Assembly (NCBI GenBank): GCA_004555735.1
Contig: SFHH01000004.1
Location: 1-32,680 of the forward strand
Origin: Acidaminococcus fermentans
GTDB taxonomy: Bacteria > Bacillota > Negativicutes > Acidaminococcales > Acidaminococcaceae
Direction of reading: 5' to 3'
Length of the DNA stretch: 32,680 bases
In this document: piece after piece, positions 7,368-16,002 of the stretch
Numbering within the stretch: the first letter of the stretch is position 1
Layout: each line of letters opens with the position of its first letter
The notes under the pieces: model-generated
Seen by the model: the letters and a program-made list of their open reading frames with translations, nothing else
Database searches by the model: none
Told to the model about the DNA's origin: nothing
Program-made: the position numbers and the translations under genes

Positions 7368-8615
7368 TTGAAACGAAGAGTGGTAGTGACCGGCCTCAGT
7401 GCGATTACGCCCATCGGCATCGGCAAAGAAGCATTCTGGAACAGCCTGATGGAAGGCAAATCCGGTATCGGCCTGATTACCCAGTTCGATACCACTGATT
7501 TTAACTGCAAAATCGCCGGGGAAGTCAAAGATTTTGACTTTGCGGACTATGGCGATAAAAAGGAAGGAAAACGGATGGACCGGGTGACCCAGTTCGCCGT
7601 AGCCTGTGCCAAGATGGCGGTGCAGGATTCTGCCTTGGACTTGGAAAAAGAAGATGCGGATCGGATCGGCGTGTGCGTAGGCACGGGCATCGGCGGCATC
7701 CATACCTTCTTGGACGCAGCCAGCAAGCTGGTCTCTAAGGGACCCAGCCGGATCAGTCCGTTCTTCATCCCTATGGAAATCCCCAATATGCCGGCAGCCC
7801 AGATCGCCATCGACTTAAAGGTGAAAGGGCCCAACACGGCTATCGTCACTGCCTGCTCCACCGGTTCTGACTGCATCGGGGATGCTCTCCGGACCATCCA
7901 GTACGGAGACGCGGATGTGATGCTGGCTGGCGGTACGGAAGCAGCCATTTCTCCCATTGCCGTAGCTGGATTCGACAATATGAAGGCTCTGTCCCGGGAA
8001 AACGACGCTCCGGAAAAAGCCTCCTGTCCTTTCGATAAGAAGCGCAGCGGCTTTGTCATGGGGGAAGGCGCCGGGATCATCGTCCTGGAAGAATTGGAAC
8101 ACGCCAAAGCCCGTGGGGCCCAGATTTATGCCGAACTGGTGGGCTATGGCCACAACAGTGACGCCTACCATATCACCGCTCCGGATCCGGAAGGGGATAT
8201 GCAGGTGAAGTGCATGGAAATGGCCATCAAGGATGCGGGACTGACCCCGGCGGATATCGACTACGTGAACGCCCATGGTACCAGTACCCACCGGAATGAC
8301 CTGAACGAAACCAACTGCTGCAAGCGGGTATTCGGGGACCGGGCCAAAGAAGTGCCCATCAGCTCCATCAAATCCATGACCGGCCATCTGCTGGGCGGTG
8401 CCGGCGGCGTAGAAGCCGTTGCCACCATCCTGACCATCAAGAACGGGATGATCCCGCCCACCATCAACTATGAAGATGTGGATACGGAAGAAGGACTGGA
8501 TCTGGATTACGTGCCCAATGTGGCACGGAAGGCCGATGTGAAGGTGGCTCTCTCCAACAACTTCGGTTTTGGCGGCCACAATGCCATCCTGTGCTTTAAA
8601 AAGTACGAAGACTAA
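7368..8615 (+). CDS. fabF: 3-oxoacyl-ACP synthase II
   Basis: 415 residues. It is the elongating condensing enzyme, adding malonyl-ACP to acyl-ACP. The Cys-His-His set is present: C163 in VTACSTGSD, H303 in NAHGTSTHRND and H340 in SMTGHLLGGAGG, with K335 alongside. The start is a TTG at 7368, giving the standard N-terminus MKRRVVVTGL, with AGAGGTGAT (7357-7363) upstream. An in-frame GTG at 7359 would sit inside that ribosome-binding site. The gene lies 11 bases after fabK and 13 bases before rnc. Confidence 0.96.
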   Translation: MKRRVVVTGLSAITPIGIGKEAFWNSLMEGKSGIGLITQFDTTDFNCKIAGEVKDFDFADYGDKKEGKRMDRVTQFAVACAKMAVQDSALDLEKEDADRIGVCVGTGIGGIHTFLDAASKLVSKGPSRISPFFIPMEIPNMPAAQIAIDLKVKGPNTAIVTACSTGSDCIGDALRTIQYGDADVMLAGGTEAAISPIAVAGFDNMKALSRENDAPEKASCPFDKKRSGFVMGEGAGIIVLEELEHAKARGAQIYAELVGYGHNSDAYHITAPDPEGDMQVKCMEMAIKDAGLTPADIDYVNAHGTSTHRNDLNETNCCKRVFGDRAKEVPISSIKSMTGHLLGGAGGVEAVATILTIKNGMIPPTINYEDVDTEEGLDLDYVPNVARKADVKVALSNNFGFGGHNAILCFKKYED

Positions 8616-8628
8616 GAGGGCTTCTGTG

Positions 8629-9330
8629 ATGGAGGAACAGCGTCAGAAAGAGCTGGAAGGGCTCTGTCACCAGCTGAGCATGGCTATGGATGACCTGCAT
8701 CTGCTGGATATGGCACTGACCCATACGTCCTATGCCTATGAATCTAAGAAGAATCCCCGGCCCCAGCACAATCAGAGGCTGGAGTTCCTGGGGGATTCGG
8801 TGCTGAGCCTGGTGGTGAGCACCTATATCTACCGGCATTATCCCCGGATGGATGAGGGGGAGCTGTCCAAGCTCCGGGCCTTCCTGGTGTGTGAAGAGAC
8901 TCTGGCTCAGCTGGCTACGGAAAACCATCTGGGAGATCATCTGCTCCTGGGCAAGGGGGAGATCAACCTGGATGGAGAGGAGAACCCTTCCATCCTGGCC
9001 GATGCCTTTGAAAGCGTCCTGGGAGCCTATTACTTGGACCAGGGGTTCGCCAAAGTGACGGAACTGCTGGACCGGCTACTGATCCGCCGGATCCCGGAAC
9101 TGACCGCCGACGGCATCGACCGGGATTATAAGACCCGGCTCCAGGAGCTGGTACAGAAAGACGGACCGGCAGAAATCGTGTATGAACAAGTTTCCGCCGA
9201 CGGTCCCAGCCACAACCGTACTTTTGTCATGCGCGTCCTGGTGAACCAGGAAGAGCGGGGCAGAGGACGGGGCAGGACCAAAAAAGAAGCTGAACAGCGC
9301 GCCGCAAGGGAAGCGCTGAGAGGGAAATAA
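8629..9330 (+). CDS. rnc: ribonuclease III
   Basis: 233 residues. It cleaves double-stranded RNA in rRNA and mRNA processing. The signature NQRLEFLGDSVLS holds E52 and D56; D125 and E128 in ILADAFESVLGAYY complete the metal site. A double-stranded RNA-binding domain covers about 165-231. ATG 8629 has AGAGGG (8615-8620) before it; an upstream in-frame ATG at 8569 lies inside fabF and is rejected. rnc next to acpP/fabF is common, but smc-ftsY, which often follow, are absent: a terminator and a convergent ilvE come next. Confidence 0.97.
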   Translation: MEEQRQKELEGLCHQLSMAMDDLHLLDMALTHTSYAYESKKNPRPQHNQRLEFLGDSVLSLVVSTYIYRHYPRMDEGELSKLRAFLVCEETLAQLATENHLGDHLLLGKGEINLDGEENPSILADAFESVLGAYYLDQGFAKVTELLDRLLIRRIPELTADGIDRDYKTRLQELVQKDGPAEIVYEQVSADGPSHNRTFVMRVLVNQEERGRGRGRTKKEAEQRAAREALRGK

Positions 9331-9364
9331 GAGGGGCTGTTGCATGCGCAACAGCCCCTCTTTT
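9331..9364 (+). terminator. terminator after rnc
   Basis: A perfect 13-bp stem, GAGGGGCTGTTGC (9331-9343) with GCAACAGCCCCTC (9348-9360), a 4-base loop and TTTT follow the rnc stop directly. The same GGGGCTGTTGC stem recurs at other terminators in the window. Confidence 0.95.
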
Positions 9365-9367
9365 GGT

Positions 9368-9555
9368 GTCACTAGTCACTTGTCTCTGGTCACTAGACAC
9401 TGGAAGGAACCCGGGCTGCGGGTTCCCCAGATAATATAAAACCAAGAATGTACGGAAAATAGAAACAATGATTTTATCAGTAAAAAAACGATTTTGTACA
9501 TTCAAAAATTTGCTTGCAAATTTTATCCTTCAGCCAGTGACAAGTGACCAGTGAC
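9368..9555. repeat. heptad-armed intergenic element (variant heptad)
   Basis: The left arm has five in-phase 7-mers from 9368 to 9402: GTCACTA, GTCACTT, GTCTCTG, GTCACTA, GACACTG. The right arm has three from 9535 to 9555: CAGTGAC, AAGTGAC, CAGTGAC, the inverse orientation. The core holds an 8-bp GC hairpin (9406-9413 with 9419-9426), the inverted pair GAATGTAC/GTACATTC (9446-9453 and 9496-9503) and the AT palindrome AAAATTTGCTTGCAAATTTT (9505-9524). There is no credible ORF. Another hairpin, GGGCAGC-TTT-GCTGCCC (9556-9572), abuts the right arm. It sits between the convergent rnc and ilvE terminators. Confidence 0.75.
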
Positions 9556-9582
9556 GGGCAGCTTTGCTGCCCCTAGACAAAG

Positions 9583-9615
9583 GGGGTGTTGCAGTTCACG
9601 TGCAACACCCCTTTT
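9583..9615. terminator. terminator hairpin between rnc and ilvE
   Basis: GGGGTGTTGCA (9583-9593) pairs with TGCAACACCCC (9601-9611), followed by TTTT on the + strand. It lies 13 bases beyond the ilvE stop, so it probably terminates ilvE on the minus strand, although the T run is better in the + direction. Confidence 0.8.
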
Positions 9616-9623
9616 AGTCCAGC

Positions 9624-10649
9624 TTATTTCACTTCGTGGATCCAGCCTTCCGGGCCTTCGATTTCGCCCATCTGGATGCCTCTCAGGGTCTTGTACAGTT
9701 TGGTCAGCACAGGGCCCATTTCGTCCATCCCGCTGGGGATGCAGATTTCTTTGCCGTGGTCTACGATCTTGCCAACCGGGCAGATGACGGCAGCAGTGCC
9801 GCACAGGCCGGCTTCAGCAAATTCGCTGACTTCGGAGAATTTCACCGGCCGATGTTCCACTTTCATGCCCAGCATATCCGTTGCGATGGAAATCAGGGAA
9901 CGGCGGGTGATGGAGGGCAGGATGGAGTCGGATTTCGGAGTGACCAGGGTACCGTCTTTCTTGACGAACAGGAAGTTGGCGCCGCCGGTTTCTTCCACAT
10001 AAGTACGGGTGCCAGGATCCAGGTACATGTTTTCATCGAACCCATTGTTATGGGCGGTGATGTAGGCATGGAGGCTCATGGCATAGTTCAGGCCGGCTTT
10101 GATGTGGCCGGTGCCATGGGGGGCTGCACGGTCGAAATCAGATACGCAGATGGTGATGGGTTTTACGCCGTTCTTGAAATAGGATCCAACAGGGGTCCCG
10201 AACAGGCGGAACTGGTATTCGTCAGAAGGCTTTACGCCGATGACCGGGCCAGTAGCGAACAGATACGGGCGCAGGTACAGGGCACCGCCGCTTTCAAAAG
10301 GAGGAATGTAATCTTTGTTGGCACGGACGACTTCGTCTACGGCTTCCAGGAACATTTCTTCGGATACAGGAGGCATTTCCAGACGTTTGGCGGAATCGAT
10401 CATCCGTTTTGCGTTCTGGTCAGGACGGAAGGTGACCGTACGGCCATCTTTGGTCTTGTAGGCTTTCAGGCCTTCGAAGACTTCCTGGCAGTATTGCAGG
10501 ATGCCGGCACATTCATTGAGGACGACGTTGGCATCGTCGGTGAGGCCGCCTTTACCCCATTTTCCGTCTTTGAAATTGGCTACATACCGTTGGGCAATGG
10601 GCTGATAAGCAAAACCCAGTTTGGACCAGTCGATGTTTACACTTGACAT
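9624..10649 (-). CDS. ilvE: branched-chain amino acid aminotransferase
   Basis: 341 residues, the length of the BCAT subclass of fold-type IV PLP enzymes. It interconverts leucine, isoleucine and valine with their 2-oxo acids using glutamate/2-oxoglutarate. The PLP lysine is K184 in GHIKAGLNYAMS; the EVFEGLKAYKTKDG and YLRPYLFATG segments and the phosphate-binding region near ITRRSLI are typical. The start (complement of 10647-10649) is preceded by GAGGGG (complement of 10655-10660). It is the only minus-strand gene in the window, with its own promoter and a palindrome in the leader. Its products could also feed branched acyl-CoA primers to FabH, but that is speculation. Confidence 0.95.
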   Translation of the reverse strand: MSSVNIDWSKLGFAYQPIAQRYVANFKDGKWGKGGLTDDANVVLNECAGILQYCQEVFEGLKAYKTKDGRTVTFRPDQNAKRMIDSAKRLEMPPVSEEMFLEAVDEVVRANKDYIPPFESGGALYLRPYLFATGPVIGVKPSDEYQFRLFGTPVGSYFKNGVKPITICVSDFDRAAPHGTGHIKAGLNYAMSLHAYITAHNNGFDENMYLDPGTRTYVEETGGANFLFVKKDGTLVTPKSDSILPSITRRSLISIATDMLGMKVEHRPVKFSEVSEFAEAGLCGTAAVICPVGKIVDHGKEICIPSGMDEMGPVLTKLYKTLRGIQMGEIEGPEGWIHEVK

Positions 10650-10682
10650 ACAAACCCCTCGTTTCTTTTTTCAAGCTCATGT

Positions 10683-10700
10683 TACAAAATGAATTTTGTA
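10683..10700 (-). promoter_or_regulatory. palindrome in the ilvE leader, operator candidate
   Basis: TACAAAAT-GA-ATTTTGTA is a perfect 8-bp inverted repeat. It lies just after the predicted ilvE transcription start (near 10703) and 34 bases before the coding region. A repressor site is plausible; the regulator is unknown. Confidence 0.5.
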
Positions 10701-10709
10701 TACTTAATA

Positions 10710-10738
10710 ATATTAATCATCTGCAATGCTTTTGTCAA
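10710..10738 (-). promoter_or_regulatory. promoter of ilvE
   Basis: On the minus strand TTGACA (complement of 10733-10738) and TAATAT (complement of 10710-10715) are separated by 17 bp. The -35 is perfect, the -10 matches 4 of 6. Confidence 0.7.
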
Positions 10739-10775
10739 TGGAATATTAGAATTTCCGATGGTGTGCCCTTGAGAG

Positions 10776-10805
10776 TTGAATCATTTGGTACAGAAAGGGT
10801 ATAAT
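10776..10805 (+). promoter_or_regulatory. promoter of the radical SAM-alaX unit
   Basis: TTGAAT (10776-10781), an 18-bp spacer and TATAAT (10800-10805). It is divergent from the ilvE promoter, with the two -35 regions about 40 bp apart. Confidence 0.65.
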
Positions 10806-10852
10806 ACGAAAAGTATCTAGCAGCAGAACCTTTGTGAAAGGAGCCCATCCTG

Positions 10853-11851
10853 ATGATTCTTCCTGTATTTATCCCCCATGCCGGGTGCCCGCACCAGTGT
10901 ATCTTCTGTAACCAGAGGACCATCAGCGGAGAAAAGGACAGCAGCCTGGAAGGAGCCAGTCGGCAGATGGAAGCTCTCTTGAACTGGGTCCGTCCAGATC
11001 CCACTAATGAATTGGCCTTTTATGGCGGATCCTTCACCGCTCTGCCTCTGGAACGGCAGAAAAAACTCCTGGATCTGGCAGAAGGCTGGCGGGCTAGGGG
11101 ATTGTTCGGATCGCTGCGGCTGTCCACCCGGCCGGATGCCATTACCCCTGAAATCCTGGCACTGCTCAGGGCCCATGGGGTAGAGACCATCGAACTGGGA
11201 GCCCAGTCCCTGGATGACCGGGTCCTGGAGATGGCTGAGAGGGGCCATACTGCAGCCCAGATCCATAAGGCATCTCAATTGATCAAAGAAGCTGGCTTCC
11301 AGCTGGGGCTCCAGCTGATGGTGGGACTGCCGGGACAGGGCACGGAAAGCCTGGACGGGACCTGCCGGCAGGTGGTGGCCATCCATCCTGATCTGGTGCG
11401 GATCTATCCGGTCCTGGTCATTGCGGGGACGCCTTTGGCAGAGCTGTGGCACCAGGGGAGATACCGGGCCCTGACGGTGGAAGAGGCGGTGACTGCCTGC
11501 TGGCCGCTGTACCAGGCTTTTACGGGAGCTGGAATCCGGGTGATCCGCATGGGCCTCCAGCCAGACCGGGAACTGTGTGCACCGGGACATATCTTGGCAG
11601 GGCCTTTCCATCCGGCATTTGGAGAAAAGGTAAAGAGCTGGGGCATCGGGCAGCAGGTGCTCCAAAAGATTGCAGAGCAGCCCCGTGGGAATTATAATAT
11701 GGTTATCACCTGTCCGGACAGGCTGGCCTCCCTGGTGCGGGGCCAGCACCGGAGCAATGTCCGCCTGTGGGAACAGACGGGCAAGGTCCGGGTCTTTTTC
11801 CAGACAGGAGAAACCTTCGAGGTGATATTCCATGACAGAAAAACTCTATGA
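10853..11851 (+). CDS. Elp3-like radical SAM protein
   Basis: 332 residues. The cluster motif is C12-x3-C16-x2-C19 in HAGCPHQCIFCNQ, followed by FYGGSFTAL (the glycine-rich GGE-type position), STRPDAI and IELGAQSLDD. These match the radical SAM core of the Elp3-like/oxygen-independent coproporphyrinogen oxidase-related family, here without a GNAT acetyltransferase domain. Similar genes often lie near rnc and smc in Bacillota; their substrate is unknown. AAAGGAG (10837-10843) supports ATG 10853. The last 20 bases overlap the next gene, a tRNA-editing protein. A role in RNA modification is possible but unproven. Confidence 0.88.
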   Translation: MILPVFIPHAGCPHQCIFCNQRTISGEKDSSLEGASRQMEALLNWVRPDPTNELAFYGGSFTALPLERQKKLLDLAEGWRARGLFGSLRLSTRPDAITPEILALLRAHGVETIELGAQSLDDRVLEMAERGHTAAQIHKASQLIKEAGFQLGLQLMVGLPGQGTESLDGTCRQVVAIHPDLVRIYPVLVIAGTPLAELWHQGRYRALTVEEAVTACWPLYQAFTGAGIRVIRMGLQPDRELCAPGHILAGPFHPAFGEKVKSWGIGQQVLQKIAEQPRGNYNMVITCPDRLASLVRGQHRSNVRLWEQTGKVRVFFQTGETFEVIFHDRKTL

Positions 11852-13025
11852 AAACGATTCTCTGCTCCGGAGCTGCCAGGCGGTAGTCCAGAGCTGTGAA
11901 AAGAAAGAGGACCATTATGAAGTGATCCTGGATCGGACCGTGATCTTTCCGGAAGGGGGCGGGCAATTGTCCGACCAGGGATGGCTGGATACGGTGCCGG
12001 TCTATCATGCGTCTGAAGACGGGACCGAGGTGCGCCACTGGACCCGGACTCCCTTGGAACCGGGAAAGACCGTAGCCGTGAAGCTGGACTGGCCGGTACG
12101 GCTGGACCGGATGCAGCAGCACTGCGGAGAGCATATCCTTTCCTACGCTTTTTGGAAAACCTGCGGGGCCAATAACGTAGGCTTCCATATGAATGAAGAC
12201 AGTGTGTTCATCGACCTGGACCGGGAAATCGATGAAGAAACGGCCCAGAAGGCCGAATGGATGGCCAATGAATGTATCTGGGCCAATGAACCCATTACTT
12301 TGCATTACGTGGATTCCACAGAGCTGGGCAAATTCCCCCTGCGGAAAAAGAATGAAAGACTCCGGGGCACCGTGCGCCTGGTGGATATCCACAACGGAGA
12401 TATCTGCACCTGCTGTGGCACCCATCCTCCTTATACGGGCATGGTAGGGTCCATCCAGATCCTCCGGTACGTTCGGCATAAGGGCGGCAGCCGGGTGGAA
12501 TTCCTCTGCGGGAACAGGGCCCTCCGGGAAATGCACAAACGGAACCGGATCCTGGAAGATACCAGCAATTTCCTTTCGGTTAAAGCAGAAGAAGTCCTGC
12601 CGGCTGCAGAAAAACTCCATCAGGAAATCACAGAGCTGCGGGGACGGGTACGGGAAAAGACCCAGGAACTGATCCAATTCCAGCTGCCGGATCGGCTGGC
12701 TCAGGCTCCAACCTTGAAAAATGGGACCCGGCTCTTGGTACTGACCCTGGAAGGATCAGCGGCAGACGGGAAAAGTGCCATGAAACTGGCCAGCGCCCAG
12801 CCAGGAGTACTGGCAGCGGTCTTCACCAAAGACGGCGATAAAATCCTGTACCAGTTCGCTTTGAGTGAAGGAGCGGAAGGGGACTGCAAAGCCTGCTGTG
12901 CCAAAGCCAATGCCCTGTTCGCAGGCCGGGGCGGCGGACGGCCCCAGAGCGCCCAGGGCGGCGGCACCGCCGGGGCGGACTGGGAGGAAAAAGTCCGGGA
13001 ACTGGCGGAGGAGATCCAAAAATAG
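11832..13025 (+). CDS. alaX: AlaX-type alanyl-tRNA editing protein with DHHA1 domain
   Basis: 397 residues. This is the stand-alone editing half of alanyl-tRNA synthetase; known members hydrolyse Ser-tRNA(Ala) or Gly-tRNA(Ala). EGGGQLSDQG near residue 41 belongs to the second-additional-domain fold. The zinc site is H97-x3-H101 (QQHCGEHILS) with C194 and H198 in CCGTHPP. A helical linker (about 240-285) leads to a C-terminal DHHA1 domain with the glycine-rich GRGGGRPQSAQGGG segment, so it is the long (AlaX-L) form. No aminoacylation domain is present. GAGGTGA (11819-11825) inside the previous gene drives ATG 11832, so the pair is probably coupled. Confidence 0.92.
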   Translation: MTEKLYENDSLLRSCQAVVQSCEKKEDHYEVILDRTVIFPEGGGQLSDQGWLDTVPVYHASEDGTEVRHWTRTPLEPGKTVAVKLDWPVRLDRMQQHCGEHILSYAFWKTCGANNVGFHMNEDSVFIDLDREIDEETAQKAEWMANECIWANEPITLHYVDSTELGKFPLRKKNERLRGTVRLVDIHNGDICTCCGTHPPYTGMVGSIQILRYVRHKGGSRVEFLCGNRALREMHKRNRILEDTSNFLSVKAEEVLPAAEKLHQEITELRGRVREKTQELIQFQLPDRLAQAPTLKNGTRLLVLTLEGSAADGKSAMKLASAQPGVLAAVFTKDGDKILYQFALSEGAEGDCKACCAKANALFAGRGGGRPQSAQGGGTAGADWEEKVRELAEEIQK

Positions 13026-13042
13026 TCTGTAAGCTGGTAAGG

Positions 13043-13064
13043 GGCTGGTGCGCCCGCAACAGCC
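13043..13064 (+). terminator. degenerate terminator hairpin after alaX
   Basis: GGCTGGTGC (13043-13051) and GCAACAGCC (13056-13064) form a 9-bp stem with one mismatch. It resembles the recurrent GGGGCTGTTGC terminators but lacks the closing C run and the T run. The heptad arm of the next element starts 1 base later, as if it had replaced the end of the terminator. Confidence 0.5.
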
Positions 13065-13065
13065 T

Positions 13066-13214
13066 GTCATACGTCATACGTCGATGGAAGCCAGCTTTGC
13101 TGGCACTGAACGCAGGGAAAAACGTTGAATTCCCTATTGGGGTTCACCATTTCAAAATCAATTTGAAAAAATTGATTTCCGAAAGCGTATGACGTATGAC
13201 GTCTGGCCTATGAC
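13066..13214. repeat. heptad-armed intergenic element, copy 1
   Basis: 149 bp, non-coding. The left arm is GTCATAC twice (13066-13079) plus a decayed unit. The right arm is GTATGAC, GTATGAC, GTCTGGC, CTATGAC (13187-13214), all in 7-bp phase and inverted relative to the left arm. The core has the hairpin GCCAGC-TTT-GCTGGC just inside the left arm and an inverted repeat AAATCAATT/AATTGATTT (13155-13163 and 13170-13178). It is homologous to the reverse complement of the 23667-23825 element: about 24 of 29 bases match at 13083-13111 and 41 of 46 at 13149-13194, counted by eye. Confidence 0.85.
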
Positions 13215-13217
13215 GAA

Positions 13218-13250
13218 GGGGGTTGCTGCACGAAAGGTGCAGCAACCCCC
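13218..13250 (+). terminator. strong hairpin before the rpsB promoter
   Basis: GGGGGTTGCTGCAC (13218-13231) and GTGCAGCAACCCCC (13237-13250) form a perfect 14-bp stem with a GAAAG loop. The T run after it is weak (TTGCAACTTTTG). It probably insulates rpsB from alaX. The rpsB -35 box starts directly after it. Confidence 0.75.
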
Positions 13251-13280
13251 TTGCAACTTTTGTAACAAATATGATATAAT
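13251..13280 (+). promoter_or_regulatory. promoter of rpsB-tsf
   Basis: TTGCAA (13251-13256), an 18-bp spacer and TATAAT (13275-13280), with TGA just upstream of the -10 giving an extended -10 element. The predicted start is near 13287. Confidence 0.8.
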
Positions 13281-13286
13281 TTCATT

Positions 13287-13401
13287 CAGCTGTGAAAGCA
13301 CAGCTGTCGAAAAACACACGCAGAGTCAGGACGCGGCTGTCCTCCTTAAGGGAGGTTAAGCGAAAAATGATCTGCGGAGGAAAAAACAGGAGGAAACAAA
13401 A
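13287..13401 (+). promoter_or_regulatory. structured 5' leader of rpsB-tsf
   Basis: The leader is about 115 nt. It starts with a perfect 8-bp hairpin CAGCTGTG-AAAG-CACAGCTG (13287-13306). Further pairing is possible downstream around 13338-13357 (CCTCC-TTAA-GGGAGG region). S2 represses rpsB-tsf through the leader in E. coli, so an S2-binding autoregulatory RNA is possible here. That is inferred, not demonstrated. Confidence 0.5.
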
Positions 13402-14151
13402 ATGGCAATTGTCTCTATGAAACAACTTTTGGAAGCTGGCGTACATTTCGGTCATCAGACCCGCCGTTGGAACCCTAAGATGGCTCCTTACATCTTCACC
13501 GAACGGAACGGCATCTACATCATCGATCTGCAGAAGACCGTGAAAAAGGTGGAAGAATGCTATAACTTCCTGCGTGAACTGGCTGCTCAGGGCGGCACCG
13601 TGCTGTTCGTCGGCACCAAGAAACAGGCTCAGGCTGCCATCAAGGAAGAAGCTGAACGCTGCGGCATGTTCTATGTGAACGAAAGATGGCTGGGCGGTAT
13701 GCTGACTAACTTCAAGACCATCCAGACCCGGATCAAGAGACTCCACGAACTGGAAAAAATGGAAGAAGAAGGCACTTTCGATGTACTGCCTAAGAAGGAA
13801 GTCATCGTCCTGCGCCATGAAATGGCCAAACTGGAAAAATATCTGGGCGGCATCAAAGATATGAAGAAACTGCCCAGCGCTCTGTTCGTCATCGATCCTC
13901 GGAAGGAACACAACGCCATCATGGAAGCTCGGAAACTGCATATCCCCATCGTGGCTACTGTGGATACCAACTGCGATCCTGATGAAGTGGATTACCTGAT
14001 GCCTGCCAACGATGACGCTATCCGTGCCGTCCGTCTCTTGACCAGCAAGATGGCTGATGCTGTCCTGGAAGGCAAAGCCAGCGCTGTGGATGAAGAAGCC
14101 GTTGCTGCTGAGGAAGCTGCTGCTGAAGAAGAAGCTAAGGACGCTGAATAA
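13402..14151 (+). CDS. rpsB: 30S ribosomal protein S2
   Basis: 249 residues. The N-terminus [27 protein letters not shown] and the segments [15 protein letters not shown] and VDTNCDPD are diagnostic of uS2, which binds the 30S body near S1. The C-terminus is an acidic, alanine- and glutamate-rich tail, common in the family. AGGAGG (13388-13393) supports ATG 13402. It is the first gene of the rpsB-tsf unit. Confidence 0.98.
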   Translation: MAIVSMKQLLEAGVHFGHQTRRWNPKMAPYIFTERNGIYIIDLQKTVKKVEECYNFLRELAAQGGTVLFVGTKKQAQAAIKEEAERCGMFYVNERWLGGMLTNFKTIQTRIKRLHELEKMEEEGTFDVLPKKEVIVLRHEMAKLEKYLGGIKDMKKLPSALFVIDPRKEHNAIMEARKLHIPIVATVDTNCDPDEVDYLMPANDDAIRAVRLLTSKMADAVLEGKASAVDEEAVAAEEAAAEEEAKDAE

Positions 14152-14193
14152 GCCGTCCTTTCCCAATTCCATAAAGTTACAGGAGGAATACTG

Positions 14194-15075
14194 ATGGCAA
14201 TTACTGCTAGCATGGTAAAAGAACTGCGTGAACGTACTGGCGCCGGCATGATGGACTGCAAAAAAGCCCTGACCGCCACCAACGGCGATATGGACCAGGC
14301 AATCGACTACCTGAGAGAGAAAGGCCTGTCCAAGGCTGCTAAGAAGGCCAGCCGTGTGGCTGCTGAAGGCCTGGTAGAAGCTTATGTGGACGAAGCCAGC
14401 AAGGTGGCTGTCCTGGTGGAAGTCAACTGCGAAACCGACTTCGTGGCCAACACCGATGAATACAAAGGCCTGGTACTGAGCGTCGCTAAACATATCGCGG
14501 CTCATAAACCGGCTGACGTGGCTGCTCTGAATGAACAGACCTTCGAAGGCACGGACAAGAAAGTCAGCGAAGTGATCACTGAAGCCATCGCTAAGATCGG
14601 CGAAAAGATCGATATCCGGCGGTTTGCTGTGTATGAATATGGCAACGATACCCTGGGACACTACATCCATGGGGCCGGCAAGATCGGCGTCCTGGTAGAA
14701 CTGGAAGGCGGCGATGCGGAAGTGGCCAAGGATGTGGCTATGCATATCGCAGCTGCCAACCCGTCTTATCTGGACCGGACCCAGGTCCCTGCCAGCGAAC
14801 TGGATCATGAAAAAGAAGTCCTGGCTGAACAGGCTAAGAACGAAGGCAAACCTGAAAAGATCATCGAAAAGATGGTGCAGGGCCGTATCCAGAAATTCTA
14901 TAAGGAAATCTGCCTGGTGGATCAGGAATTCATCAAAGATCCGGATAAATCCATCAGCACCCTGCTGAAGGAACACAATGCCAAAGCAAAGAGATTCGTC
15001 CGCTTCCAGCTGGGCGAAGGCATTGAAAAGAAACAGGAAGACTTCGCTGCTGAAGTCGCCAGCTTCGTAAAATAA
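14194..15075 (+). CDS. tsf: translation elongation factor Ts
   Basis: 293 residues. EF-Ts is the nucleotide exchange factor for EF-Tu. The N-terminal UBA-like segment [19 protein letters not shown] and the core motif [14 protein letters not shown] are present, and the length is normal. AGGAGG (14181-14186) precedes ATG 14194. It lies 42 bases after rpsB and is followed by a terminator, so rpsB-tsf forms a two-gene unit and pyrH has its own promoter. Confidence 0.98.
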   Translation: MAITASMVKELRERTGAGMMDCKKALTATNGDMDQAIDYLREKGLSKAAKKASRVAAEGLVEAYVDEASKVAVLVEVNCETDFVANTDEYKGLVLSVAKHIAAHKPADVAALNEQTFEGTDKKVSEVITEAIAKIGEKIDIRRFAVYEYGNDTLGHYIHGAGKIGVLVELEGGDAEVAKDVAMHIAAANPSYLDRTQVPASELDHEKEVLAEQAKNEGKPEKIIEKMVQGRIQKFYKEICLVDQEFIKDPDKSISTLLKEHNAKAKRFVRFQLGEGIEKKQEDFAAEVASFVK

Positions 15076-15083
15076 CACTCTTG

Positions 15084-15121
15084 CAAGGGGCTCTCGCTTG
15101 TGCGGCAGCCCCTTGTTTTTT
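15084..15121 (+). terminator. terminator after tsf
   Basis: CAAGGGGCT (15084-15092) pairs with AGCCCCTTG (15107-15115). The stem continues inward with one mismatch to a TTGT loop and is followed by TTTTTT (15116-15121). Confidence 0.92.
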
Positions 15122-15141
15122 GGGGCATTTTAGATTCAGTC

Positions 15142-15170
15142 TTGCAGGAAAGATAAAATTCACCTATAAT
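15142..15170 (+). promoter_or_regulatory. promoter of pyrH-frr
   Basis: TTGCAG (15142-15147), a 17-bp spacer and TATAAT (15165-15170). The start is expected near 15177, leaving a leader of about 100 nt before pyrH. Confidence 0.8.
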
Positions 15171-15207
15171 GATAAGGAACGGACAGATGCTGGGCAACTG
15201 GATCTGA

Positions 15208-16002
<795 letters not shown>

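Noticed and set aside
9636-10646. 336-codon + strand frame opposite ilvE
   Set aside because: ilvE on the minus strand has the PLP lysine, a full-length match, a promoter and a Shine-Dalgarno. The + frame is its shadow.
13066-13214. Reading the heptad arrays as a CRISPR array
   Set aside because: Units are 7 bp without spacers, arms are inverted, and no cas genes are near.
13282-15078. 598-codon minus-strand open frame opposite rpsB-tsf
   Set aside because: It covers the rpsB promoter, leader and both coding regions in antisense. Its Phe/His/Ser-rich composition mirrors the + strand codons, so it is a shadow.
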